Shown here: one piece after another, positions 54,821 through 63,072 of the stretch | Numbering within the stretch: the stretch's first letter is position 1 | Layout of the letters: each line of letters starts with the position of its first letter | DNA from: Vibrio jasicida CAIM 1864 = LMG 25398 | Lineage (GTDB): Bacteria > Pseudomonadota > Gammaproteobacteria > Enterobacterales > Vibrionaceae | Assembly: GCF_000400365.1 (NCBI RefSeq) | Contig: NZ_BAOG01000039.1 | Location: 62,001 to 126,000, forward strand | DNA: 64,000 nt | Reading direction: 5' to 3' | Position numbers and translations under genes: made by a program | The notes under the pieces: generated by a model | Told to the model about the DNA's origin: nothing | Database searches by the model: none | The model's input: only the letters and a program-made list of their open reading frames with translations

Positions 54821-55093
54821 ATGTCACATACAGCCAAAGATAAGAAAAAGCTAACGGCCCGAGTCAGCAAGATACAAGGTCAGGTCAACGGTCTTAAAAA
54901 GATGTTAGATGAAGAGCAAGAGTGCCAGGACGTGTTGCAGCAGATCGCCGCGATTCGAGGCGCGGTAAACGGTTTGATGAAAGAGGTCATCAAAGGCCAT
55001 CTACATGAGCACCTTGTTCTAGAGGAAGACAAAGAACAACGAGAAGCGGATATGGACGTGGTGATTAAAGTTATCGACTCATACATTAAATAA
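54821..55093 (+). CDS. rcnR: RcnR-like nickel/cobalt-responsive repressor
   Basis: 90-residue CsoR/RcnR-family all-helical tetrameric repressor. The N-terminus [11 protein letters not shown] and [15 protein letters not shown] are very close to E. coli RcnR. All four RcnR metal ligands fall in the expected places: His3, Cys35, His60 and His64. This separates it from FrmR (formaldehyde) and CsoR (copper). The ATG at 54821 is required to keep His3; the upstream TTG at 54806 would add five residues. No rcnA efflux gene is in the window. G-tract boxes occur at its promoter and at that of the convergent two-gene operon. Confidence 0.85.
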   Translation: MSHTAKDKKKLTARVSKIQGQVNGLKKMLDEEQECQDVLQQIAAIRGAVNGLMKEVIKGHLHEHLVLEEDKEQREADMDVVIKVIDSYIK

Positions 55094-55102
55094 AGCCCAG
55101 TT

Positions 55103-55282
55103 TTACTGAGCTTTCATTTGAGACATTCTCTTTTGCAGATCTTTTTTGAGAGCATTGATGGCGTAAGGCTTCATCGACTTCCAAGCCTTACATTCTTCTC
55201 GCGTTCTTCCACACCCAGCGCACCACCCTTTGTTATGGGAGAAATCACATACATCAATACAAGGGCTTTTCTGCTTTTTCAT
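55103..55282 (-). CDS. DUF1289-type small cysteine-rich protein
   Basis: 59 residues starting MKKQKSPCIDVCDF and continuing HNKGWCAGCGRTREECKAWKSM, the DUF1289 pattern, with five cysteines that could bind metal or an Fe-S cluster. Its ATG directly follows the stop codon of the gene upstream, so the two are co-translated. It is convergent with rcnR with a 9-bp gap. Together with the G-tract boxes upstream of the operon this suggests a link with nickel or cobalt handling. Confidence 0.8.
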   Translation of the reverse strand: MKKQKSPCIDVCDFSHNKGWCAGCGRTREECKAWKSMKPYAINALKKDLQKRMSQMKAQ

Positions 55283-55720
55283 TTATAACCTATCCAGCAC
55301 CTTGTCGATGCTTGCTTCTAGCGCACGCAGTCGGTTGAACTCTTCAAACAAACGTTGTTCTAGGTTTTTAAAGTTGAGCGGCAGCGTTCGCTGGCAAATA
55401 CCATAGCTGTTATCCAGTGTTTTATACCCTTTCCAACCAGCAATACGGCTCCCTTCTAGCTCTTTGAATTGACGTACAAATTCAGCTTGGGATGGACAGT
55501 CTTCTTCCGCATGCATACAAATCGGAAAGGCTTTTTGCTTAACTTGAGGCCCTTCGATATACGTTTCGAAATGCACACCACCTTGGTTTTCGTTGAACCA
55601 GTTTTGCTTATACAGCTGCAGGTACTCTCCTCGATTATAAATTTCCCAACCATCTTCAAACCAATTCGCATTTTGCAGCATTTTTTCTAGGTTACGAAAA
55701 ACACCCTTTACGTCTTTCAT
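55283..55720 (-). CDS. Unknown protein under RcnR-type boxes
   Basis: 145 residues, cytosolic, not recognised. Aromatic-rich N-terminal half (ANWFEDGWEIYNRGEYLQLYKQNWF), a CMHAEEDCPS motif with His and two Cys, and a helical C-terminus (LEQRLFEEFNRLRALEASIDKVLDRL). First gene of an operon with the DUF1289 protein. Two tandem TACT-N7-AGTA boxes with C tracts lie 40-75 bp upstream, the strongest such pair in the window, so it is the likeliest target of the neighbouring RcnR-like repressor. Confidence 0.7.
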   Translation of the reverse strand: MKDVKGVFRNLEKMLQNANWFEDGWEIYNRGEYLQLYKQNWFNENQGGVHFETYIEGPQVKQKAFPICMHAEEDCPSQAEFVRQFKELEGSRIAGWKGYKTLDNSYGICQRTLPLNFKNLEQRLFEEFNRLRALEASIDKVLDRL

Positions 55721-55759
55721 ACAGTGACACTTCCCAGTGAGTTATGTTTTTAAAAACTA

Positions 55760-55794
55760 TACTCCCCTCCAGTATATAATACTACCCCCTAGTA
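55760..55794. promoter_or_regulatory. Tandem RcnR-type boxes before the two-gene operon
   Basis: TACTCCCCTCCAGTA at 55760-55774 and TACTACCCCCTAGTA at 55780-55794, exactly 20 bp centre to centre. Both have perfect TACT…AGTA flanks around a C-rich (G-rich on the other strand) seven-base centre. Confidence 0.8.
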
Positions 55795-55900
55795 TATGTG
55801 GTTATTTGGGTGGGACGCGGGAGAAAGAGTAATGACGTTATTTATAACTCCAAGGAAACAAATCCAACATGCAGCTTTAAGCCACTTAAAAATACAAACG

Positions 55901-55930
55901 AAAAAGGCGAACCAGTTGGCTCGCCTTTCA
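55901..55930 (-). terminator. Terminator, GGCGAACC family
   Basis: AAAGGCGAACCAGTTGGCTCGCCTTT preceded by an A run, i.e. a T run on the minus strand, which ends transcription of the gene at 55958-56416. Confidence 0.85.
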
Positions 55931-55957
55931 TGCTATATCTTTTATCCCCAGTAAGAC

Positions 55958-56416
55958 TTAACCTTCTGGGTTTTCCTTCGCGTTGATTTCCGCGTACGTG
56001 TGTAGAAGCTCTGTTAGCGTCTTCACCCATGCGAACACGTCTGTCGGCGTGTTTTGTAGAAGCTTTTCTACTTGCTCACAGTGCGTTTCAAGTGTGATTG
56101 CTTCTTCTAGACGGAATGAAATTGCGTAGAAGTGCCAAAGCACAAGACGCGTCATACGTTCGCTGTTTTGCTTCGCGTTGTCAGAATCATCAAACGCTTG
56201 CTGAATTTCACTTAGTGCGATTGCGGTCATGCGTAACATCGCATCTAGGCGCGCTGACAACATGCGGTCTTCACTGTCTACTTCTTCTTGGTCGAAGGTA
56301 AACAGTTCGTTCATCACATCTTCTGGCACCATTTTACTGATCATGCGAGCGCTAAACTCTTCCAATTCATGGCGCGGCATAGTCACAAGACAATCGAATG
56401 TGTAATCACGAAGCAT
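55958..56416 (-). CDS. Hypothetical helical protein
   Basis: 152 residues, entirely helical by its pattern, acidic and cytosolic, with no catalytic motif I can see. It begins MLRDYTFDCLVTMPRHELEEFSARM and contains RLDAMLRMTAIALSEIQQAF. The family is not recognised, though the gene looks typical of the host in codon use. Monocistronic, with its own terminator. Confidence 0.7.
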   Translation of the reverse strand: MLRDYTFDCLVTMPRHELEEFSARMISKMVPEDVMNELFTFDQEEVDSEDRMLSARLDAMLRMTAIALSEIQQAFDDSDNAKQNSERMTRLVLWHFYAISFRLEEAITLETHCEQVEKLLQNTPTDVFAWVKTLTELLHTYAEINAKENPEG

Positions 56417-56528
56417 AAAATCACTCTACATCTGTTATTAACTTTTAGTTTGCGCATTCTAAGGGCTGTGATTTCAATTACCACTTTTTATTTGTTTGGA
56501 TGTGCAGATAAAGTCTAGTAGCAGCGCG

Positions 56529-56720
56529 TTACTCTGAGGATTTGCTTTTCTGGAAGTACTGAACCACTTTCCAGATCAGGAAGCCTGCGACACCGACGAG
56601 CAGCACAGAACGAAGGAGAATAGGCGCATCGTGTTCAAGTTGGGTTGCGTGAGGGACAATACTTGCAAACAACCGACTGGTAAAAAGCAGCCCCATCACC
56701 AACATAACAATCTTGTTCAT
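56529..56720 (-). CDS. Small membrane protein
   Basis: 63 residues with a cleavable or anchoring hydrophobic N-terminus (MNKIVMLVMGLLFTSRLFAS), a short polar segment and a second helix (ILLRSVLLVGVAGFLIWKVVQYF) with a basic tail. AAAAGG precedes the ATG. The function is unknown. Confidence 0.65.
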   Translation of the reverse strand: MNKIVMLVMGLLFTSRLFASIVPHATQLEHDAPILLRSVLLVGVAGFLIWKVVQYFQKSKSSE

Positions 56721-56918
56721 ACGCGCTACCTTTTAAATTCAAGCACTGCGTACTAAACGCAGCTATCGAGTTGTTTGCGAAATAAGAGCCTTGGCCCTGA
56801 GTGAACGTAAAAGGATGCGCGTCGTAGGTGTGATCGTCAATGGATGAGGCAGTAAGCTAATATTGCAAAAGTGAAGATGCGCTCGACGATTCCGCCCAAA
56901 TAGCCTTAAGAACAGCGC

Positions 56919-57605
56919 TTAATTGCCTAAGTATTGATCCTCCCGAGTGTCCAACCACAAGTCATAGTTTTTCATCACTTTGGAGAACTGAGGACTTTGA
57001 ATATAACCATTCAGCCATGCTTTTAGTTTTGGGTAAGGGCTTTGTCTAAACCATTGTTTATCGATACGTGCGTACTTACGGATGAAAGGCAGAATTGCGA
57101 TATCGACCAAGCTTTCTCGTTCCGTAAACAAAAAGGAGTGCTGCGTTAAAAGAGACTCAAGCGTGATGAGTTCCCTTTCACACTTTTTACGCAGTTCATC
57201 TGCATTATCTTCATGGTAACGCTTCGCACAGCCAAAAGCGTTCATCGCGGGTACAAAGTGCGATTCAAACTCTCCAATCACTTCGAGCATTTTAGGCAAT
57301 GCTTCTGGATGATCGCTATCCAAAAGATCATTCGGGTCACATTCAGAAAGCGCCCAAACCATAATGTCTAAGCTTTCTTCAAGTATCTGTTTTTGAGGTG
57401 TAGTGTCCATTTGAGAACGCTTGGGAATGACTAGTACAGGCACACTGCCCTTCGGCGATACCTCTAGCATTTCTGATGGCTTGTTATCGAGCTTGATAGA
57501 ACGAATAAGCACGCATTGCTGGGCTTTGAGCAACGCAAATCTTGCACGAATCGCGTAGGGGCAATTGTGCAAAGAATAAAGAATGGGTGCCGTACCGTTC
57601 GTCAT
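56919..57605 (-). CDS. Glutathione S-transferase family protein
   Basis: 228 residues with an N-terminal thioredoxin-like domain (ILYSLHNCPYAIRARFALL, Cys-Pro-Tyr as the candidate active site; KGSVPVLVI) and an all-helical C-terminal domain. The ATG at 57605 has GATGGA just upstream; 57620 is the alternative. The CPYA motif is like that of Omega/glutaredoxin-2-like members that act by thiol transfer. Confidence 0.85.
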   Translation of the reverse strand: MTNGTAPILYSLHNCPYAIRARFALLKAQQCVLIRSIKLDNKPSEMLEVSPKGSVPVLVIPKRSQMDTTPQKQILEESLDIMVWALSECDPNDLLDSDHPEALPKMLEVIGEFESHFVPAMNAFGCAKRYHEDNADELRKKCERELITLESLLTQHSFLFTERESLVDIAILPFIRKYARIDKQWFRQSPYPKLKAWLNGYIQSPQFSKVMKNYDLWLDTREDQYLGN

Positions 57606-57857
57606 ATTTAGTTCCATCAAGCCGTGGCCTTTGCTTCTATCTATTACTGTCTCTTCTAACTATTTTACTTTCTAACCATTTCAATTTCAGAGTAGCAAGT
57701 TCTGCTTTTTCTATTCCATATAGAAACCATGAATCTTCATTTGAAATAACATTACTTTCAAAAAGAGGAAATCAATTTGAAAAAAGTTCACCGCATTTTG
57801 TGATGCGGGCTGTGGTTAAAATTACCGTGAAATCCAGCAATACAAAGCAACACCATT

Positions 57858-58250
57858 ATGAACAACGAAGCGAAACAACTTTTTCATTACCTCTGTAACC
57901 AATACGATGAGTTATCTAAGGACTTTGAATCTCGCCCTTTCCCTGAGTTTTCAGAAACCATTACTCACCCGTTGGGTTACTGCTTTGTCCGTTGTCCTAT
58001 CGGGAGTCAGCGCTTTTCCATTGTGTCGATCAACTTTGATCCTTCGGTACGTGGCCAAGGGGTTTTAACCGCGTTTATCAACTACGTAAGAAACAACCCG
58101 TATCACTATCAAGGTGTTGAAGTTGCCATCATTGAAAACAAGAACCTAGCGAAAAGACTGCTGTCTCTTGGATGGGAATACAAATCCTTGTTTAGCAAAC
58201 TTTTCTTCTCCAAAAAGCCAACATTGATTAAAGACTTTCAGTGCGCTTAA
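57858..58250 (+). CDS. GNAT-like acetyltransferase
   Basis: 130 residues. The segment IVSINFDPSVRGQGVLTAFINYVRNN resembles GNAT motif A (acetyl-CoA binding, RGQG), and the final IENKNLAKRLLSLGWEYKS resembles motif B (N-acetyltransferase end). Short for a GNAT domain, so the assignment is tentative. The substrate is unknown. Confidence 0.6.
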   Translation: MNNEAKQLFHYLCNQYDELSKDFESRPFPEFSETITHPLGYCFVRCPIGSQRFSIVSINFDPSVRGQGVLTAFINYVRNNPYHYQGVEVAIIENKNLAKRLLSLGWEYKSLFSKLFFSKKPTLIKDFQCA

Positions 58251-58266
58251 TGACGCAGAGTCACCC

Positions 58267-59271
58267 TCAGTCATTGCCTTTCAGCATATCGATAAATGCT
58301 TGTCTTGATTCTTGGGAAGTGTCTCGATGTGTTGTGTAGGCGGCATGGGTGTTTTCATCAGCAGATTGCGAAAGCTCAATGCCCCACAAGGCTTTTATTT
58401 GGTTTGGAACCATTGAGTAACGCACGTCTATAATGCGCTTTTCATCGTCCGGATCACGCGCGACAAAGCCATCAGAGAACCAACGAAATCGCTCAATATC
58501 TAAGGCCTGCTGCGATGTTGAGCTTAACCAAGGGAAGTCTTTCCCGATGTCCAGTTTGGCAACCGATTCTCCAGTATAGATTTTGGTCGCAGTCCCTACT
58601 CTTATGGCGTCTACGTAATACTGGCCCTCGGCTTCGTAGATGACTTTCCAAACCAAACTATTCGCGAACGTAGGTTTGGCCTCTAAGCGCACTGGAGCAT
58701 GTTGCCTTGCTTGTGCAAGCTCCCATCCTGCTTCTTCCGCTCTTTCTCTTTGAATCATACCTAACGTAAGGTAAGCAAACGCCCAAACTATCGAGATTCG
58801 TGCATACCAAGGGTTACGTTTCAACAGAACAAACACGACGCCTACTAAAACAGGAAGCGTGAAGGCAGGATCAATAACAGAAACGGTATTCCACGCATAC
58901 CGCTCGTTGGTAAACGGCCACAAAAGCTGAGTGCCGTAACTGGTACACGCATCCAATAAACCGTGTGTGGCACAGCCGAGCGCACAATACCACCAGCTTT
59001 GTGTGAACGATAAACCAAGCCTTTTAGCAAAAAGCGGATAGAAAACAAAAGCGCAGAGTAAGCTGCCAATAGGAATAAACAGCAACGAGTGGGTGAACTG
59101 TCGGTGATATTGCAAAAACAACAGCGGATCATTGGAAGAGCGAATCAATATGTCCAAATCTGGAGCCATACCAGCAAGCATTCCAAGGACACCTGCCGCC
59201 ACCAAGTGCTGTTTTTTGCTTACTGATAGAGACAATGACGCCCCAACCAACCCTTGCGTTAACGGGTCCAC
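58267..59271 (-). CDS. YdjM/DUF457-type membrane-bound metal-dependent hydrolase
   Basis: 334 residues. The N-terminal membrane domain (DPLTQGLVGASLSL … GMAPDLDILIR … HRQFTHSLLFIPI) has the His/Asp metal ligands of this family. Several transmembrane helices and a soluble C-terminal domain follow. The GTG at 59271 is chosen because GGGAG precedes it; the TTG at 59286 is the alternative. The substrate is unknown; LexA control of ydjM in E. coli is known, but no SOS box is seen here. Confidence 0.8.
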   Translation of the reverse strand: MDPLTQGLVGASLSLSVSKKQHLVAAGVLGMLAGMAPDLDILIRSSNDPLLFLQYHRQFTHSLLFIPIGSLLCAFVFYPLFAKRLGLSFTQSWWYCALGCATHGLLDACTSYGTQLLWPFTNERYAWNTVSVIDPAFTLPVLVGVVFVLLKRNPWYARISIVWAFAYLTLGMIQRERAEEAGWELAQARQHAPVRLEAKPTFANSLVWKVIYEAEGQYYVDAIRVGTATKIYTGESVAKLDIGKDFPWLSSTSQQALDIERFRWFSDGFVARDPDDEKRIIDVRYSMVPNQIKALWGIELSQSADENTHAAYTTHRDTSQESRQAFIDMLKGND

Positions 59272-59555
59272 GGCGAAATCTCCCAATCATGCTTGAAAAC
59301 CAGAAATGTTTGCCACATAAAATATCCGTATTTCGATGACTCAAACCCATTGGGTGGAATCACATCAAAGCTATTGAAAATCAAAGCGAATAAAACGAGT
59401 GTTAGTTTTAGTGTAGATGGATTGGACAAGTTCGCGAGCCTGCGTAAAACGAGATATGACGAAATCTCTGACTCTGCCTTCTATTGCGGTATAATCTGTC
59501 GTCTTATGTTTTGAGTATAAGTTTCCACTCCTTCAGCACCACTTCGAGGCATGTC

Positions 59556-60347
59556 TTGCAGTTAACCAGTTTTAAATACAAAACGCGTAAAGGCCCTGAT
59601 TATCGCCATGGCGACCAAGTGTCGTTTGTCGACATCAAAGAAACATTTGGCATCGGCGGAATTCGTATTGGTAAGTGGGTGAACAAAGAAGAAAAAGACC
59701 TCGCAGCAAACTTAATATTCGATTCTCTCGCAGACTTAGCGTACATCCTTGCGCTACCGCCTTCGGCGATTGGACTTCGTGGTAATTTGAGCCTTGCTTT
59801 TGGTACTGGCGGCCGCAAAGGCGTTCAAGCGCATTACGCTCCGAATCAACGTGAATTAGCCTTGGCAAAGAACGCAGGTGCAGGAGCGCTTGCTCATGAG
59901 TTTTGGCACGCGTTCGACCATTACATTGCCGAGAAAGCTTTCGACATTGGGGATCGTTCAGGGCCACAACGCCAAATCTTATTTGCGAGTGATTGCTGGC
60001 TGAAAAATGCCGATCATTTCCCGCACCCACTCAACGAGCGATTACTGAAGATATTTGACGCCACATTGCTCACGCCAGATGGCCAAGATCGACATGACTA
60101 TGTATCCCGAAGTGTAAAAGCAGACCAAGCGATGGGTTCAAGCTACTTTTCACAACCCACCGAGATGATGGCACGAGCATTTGAAGCCGTTGTGGAGTCT
60201 TGTTCTGGCATTGAAAACGCATACCTAGTTTCTGGCACAACGAAGCCTGACACCCTGCCTCTTTACCCAGATATCGCACACAGAAACGCTATATATGAAG
60301 CGCTTCAAGCGTACTTTCGTCCACTGGGTGATGCGTTGAGTCGTTAG
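59556..60347 (+). CDS. CLCA_X-family protein with HExxH motif
   Basis: 263 residues from a TTG start at 59556 with CGAGG before it (an in-frame start further up at 59484 lacks a signal). It contains ALAHEFWHAFDHYIAEK, an HExxH zinc-metallopeptidase-like motif, preceded by FGTGGRKGVQAHYAPNQRELALAK. This matches what is annotated as CLCA_X/LPD1-like in vibrios, as I recall. No signal peptide is seen, so it would be intracellular. Protease activity is possible but unproven. Confidence 0.65.
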   Translation: MQLTSFKYKTRKGPDYRHGDQVSFVDIKETFGIGGIRIGKWVNKEEKDLAANLIFDSLADLAYILALPPSAIGLRGNLSLAFGTGGRKGVQAHYAPNQRELALAKNAGAGALAHEFWHAFDHYIAEKAFDIGDRSGPQRQILFASDCWLKNADHFPHPLNERLLKIFDATLLTPDGQDRHDYVSRSVKADQAMGSSYFSQPTEMMARAFEAVVESCSGIENAYLVSGTTKPDTLPLYPDIAHRNAIYEALQAYFRPLGDALSR

Positions 60348-60424
60348 CTAAGGAATAGCGACTATTCAGAAAATCTCGCGATTTCAAAGCACAAACCTTT
60401 CCCATCAATCTAAAAAAGGTTTAT

Positions 60425-60438
60425 ACATAACGTTATGT
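60425..60438. promoter_or_regulatory. Palindrome upstream of the MFS gene
   Basis: ACATAACGTTATGT is a perfect 14-bp palindrome 23 bp before the ATG of the transporter. Its TACATAACGT half is shared with the glgC palindrome at 3640. Confidence 0.5.
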
Positions 60439-60460
60439 TATTCATATTGCTGAATGTTTC

Positions 60461-61792
60461 ATGACGCTGAAAGAAATCCTCAAAATCCGTAACGTTCGCT
60501 GCTTCCTCATGTTCCGAAGTAGTTACTTTGCGCGCTTCTATTACCCCGTATTCACGCTGCTCTATTTGGATTACGGATTAACGCTGTCTCAATTCGCCAT
60601 GCTCAATGTTGTTTGGGCTGCGACGATTGTACTTGCGGAAGTCCCTTCTGGCGCTTTTGCCGATACCTTAGGGCGAAAACGACTGGTGGTGCTGTCGTCC
60701 ATCGTCATGTTCATCGAAATCGCAATGATCGCCTTTGTCCCTACTGGGAATCCCACTTTTGTTTTCGTTGTGTTTTTGATTAACCGAGTGCTGAGCGGCT
60801 TAGCAATGGCGTTAGCAAGTGGCGCAGATGAGGCATTGGCTTACGACACATTAAAGGAGCAAGGCAAAGAGGAATTGTGGCCGAGAGTGTTGCAGATTCA
60901 ACTTCGTATTGCCTCTAGCGTGGGGATTGTGGTCACACTTGTAGGCGCTGCCATGTACGACGTGAACTTTATGGCCAACGTGTATCAGTTCCTTGGATTC
61001 GACAAGCCAGAAACCACGCAAGACATCATGCGCATCCCTGTTTACGCGACTTTGTTTGTTGCGTTGATCGCCATCTACGCCGCATTCAGCATGAGAGAAG
61101 AGAAAAAGGTAATACCAAGCAGCGAAAGCAAGTTGGCTTCTACCATGGCCAGCATGAAGCTCACACTCAACACCGCCAAGTGGGTATTATCTACGCCTTA
61201 CGTACTATTCATTCTGCTCTACTACAGTTTGTTCGAGCACACTTCACGAATGTTTTTGACCATGAACAGTCAGTACTACCGTGCGATTGATATTCCAATT
61301 ATCTACTTTGGTTTAATCGGCGCTGGTATTAGTCTCTTGCAGATTATCTTCGCTGGCCAAAGCCGTCGTTTGGCAGAGAGTATGGCACCGAAGACGTTCA
61401 TTTTAGTCATGGGCATCGCAACGATGGCAACCTACTATTGGATAAGCTTAGGCTGGTCAATATACGGAGTAATTCCTGCGCTGATTCTGATCTTTATTAT
61501 CATGACGATGAACATTTTCATCAGCTATCACTTAAACAAGAAAACAGAATCTCACAACCGAGCGACGGTATTAAGCTTCAAAGGTTTGATGTTCAACTTG
61601 GGCTACGGCTTGATAGGTATGCTCTATGCCTACTACTACAAACTGCTCTCGCAAAACTACACCGAGGCACAAATAGAACAACACATCGACTTTATCGCAT
61701 CGCTGTCTTCGTTCTTCTACTATTTCACATTCTTGTTCATCGCTATCAGCGTCTATTTCTATATCAAAGATAAAAAACAGGCGATCTTCTAG
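60461..61792 (+). CDS. MFS transporter
   Basis: 443 residues with 12 predicted helices in two six-helix halves. The MFS signature between TM2 and TM3 reads GAFADTLGRKRLV. It starts at an ATG (MTLKEILKIRNVRCF) with only a weak Shine-Dalgarno. The stop codon lies inside the following hairpin. The substrate is unknown. Confidence 0.87.
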   Translation: MTLKEILKIRNVRCFLMFRSSYFARFYYPVFTLLYLDYGLTLSQFAMLNVVWAATIVLAEVPSGAFADTLGRKRLVVLSSIVMFIEIAMIAFVPTGNPTFVFVVFLINRVLSGLAMALASGADEALAYDTLKEQGKEELWPRVLQIQLRIASSVGIVVTLVGAAMYDVNFMANVYQFLGFDKPETTQDIMRIPVYATLFVALIAIYAAFSMREEKKVIPSSESKLASTMASMKLTLNTAKWVLSTPYVLFILLYYSLFEHTSRMFLTMNSQYYRAIDIPIIYFGLIGAGISLLQIIFAGQSRRLAESMAPKTFILVMGIATMATYYWISLGWSIYGVIPALILIFIIMTMNIFISYHLNKKTESHNRATVLSFKGLMFNLGYGLIGMLYAYYYKLLSQNYTEAQIEQHIDFIASLSSFFYYFTFLFIAISVYFYIKDKKQAIF

Positions 61793-61803
61793 ATCGCCTG
61801 TTC
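61776..61803 (-). terminator. Terminator for the TPR gene
   Basis: AACAGGCGATC-TTCTA-GATCGCCTGTT hairpin with a T run on the minus strand. It overlaps the last codons of the MFS gene on the plus strand. Confidence 0.8.
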
Positions 61804-61838
61804 CATTGTCTGTTTACTGTTCCACTAACTATCTACTT

Positions 61839-62324
61839 CTACCACGTTCTGTCTAAGTCTTTTGCATACAGAGATATCGCACGCTGATACTCTTTAATTG
61901 CCTCACTGTTCGTGGTTGAAAGCAGCAACTCTAGTAGCAACGACGTGGCTTCTTTATGGCGACCGAGGTTATATAAGCACATCGCGTAAAACGGCTGAAC
62001 TTCGAGCGAATTTGGGTATTCGTTTATGGTTTGCTCAAAGTAACTCCGTGCTTCTTGGTATTTTCCAAGGCTACGGTAGGTACTCGCTAAACCAAATAAG
62101 GCATCAAACCTTTCATCTACAGTAAGTATCCCCGCAACAGACGCCGTATAGTGCTCAATAGCCTCTTGCTCTTTGCCTTCATTGTCGTATGACCAAGCAA
62201 TATGCAGGTGTGCTTTTGCAGCGTAGTTTTCATCACTTAATAACGGAGTGAGTAACGCTCTAGATTCCTGAAACTTTGATGCTTTACGCAACTCGATTGC
62301 CTGCTTGATGATCGATTCCATCAC
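61839..62324 (-). CDS. Tetratricopeptide-repeat protein
   Basis: 161 residues made of about four TPR units (for example AKAHLHIAWSYDNEGKEQEAIEHY and FGLASTYRSLGKYQEARSYFEQTINEYPN). No signal peptide or catalytic domain. It probably serves as a protein-interaction scaffold; the partner is unknown. Confidence 0.85.
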   Translation of the reverse strand: MMESIIKQAIELRKASKFQESRALLTPLLSDENYAAKAHLHIAWSYDNEGKEQEAIEHYTASVAGILTVDERFDALFGLASTYRSLGKYQEARSYFEQTINEYPNSLEVQPFYAMCLYNLGRHKEATSLLLELLLSTTNSEAIKEYQRAISLYAKDLDRTW

Positions 62325-62383
62325 CTTCTCCCTCGGCGTTTATATATCGTGTGTTTATGACATAGATACATTAAATCACATCA

Positions 62384-62887
62384 TCATGCCAGTTCAGGTT
62401 TCTTAACATAGTAGCGGTAATAACCGACAAGATTACTGGAGATAAACAAGACTTCCATTAGTACGGCTGTTGGTGAGCCAATAAGGTAGTTGTGAAGCAA
62501 CCAGAAGGATGTGCCGACAATCATCAGCTGACGCAAGCGACGATCATCCTCTTGAAATGCCGCCACTGTTTGAAAGACAGAACCAAAACAACTCACGATG
62601 CTCGTCACACCGGTAAACGTCATCGCCGTTGCAATGACAGACGCTCCGCAGAAGAAGTATTTTAACTTTGAAGATGTAGAGAAGATGCTGGTCAGATAAC
62701 GCAAAGTAGCGATACCCATTAAAGAAGCCCCTGTCCATTGTTCTAATAATGCAAAGTGACTTGATATTAAAACGCCCGCACAGAATAAGCTGGCAACAAT
62801 CTTCTTTCTCTCTTTAAATTGAAACGACAACAAATCGAAGCAAATGGCAATTGCTACGAGTACCTGTGACAAGAAAAACGCATCCAT
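62384..62887 (-). CDS. YgjV-like inner-membrane protein
   Basis: 167 residues with five or so hydrophobic helices; FQTVAAFQEDDRRLRQLMIVGTSFWLLHNYLIGSPTAVLMEVLF is the recognisable end of the YgjV family. The ATG at 62887 has GGTGG before it and is preferred to one four codons upstream. The function is unknown. Confidence 0.75.
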   Translation of the reverse strand: MDAFFLSQVLVAIAICFDLLSFQFKERKKIVASLFCAGVLISSHFALLEQWTGASLMGIATLRYLTSIFSTSSKLKYFFCGASVIATAMTFTGVTSIVSCFGSVFQTVAAFQEDDRRLRQLMIVGTSFWLLHNYLIGSPTAVLMEVLFISSNLVGYYRYYVKKPELA

Positions 62888-63072
62888 ACTTACATCCACC
62901 GTTACAAATTCTTACAACTGACGCAGCGTATGATCGACTTAAAACTGACACCACCATCTTCGTGCTACAAGATAGATAAATGTGAACGTCGATCACAAGT
63001 ATGGCGTATTAAATTCGAACAAAACGGATGAAGAGAAGCCTCTTTCAAGGCTTCACGACCCAGTAAATAATA

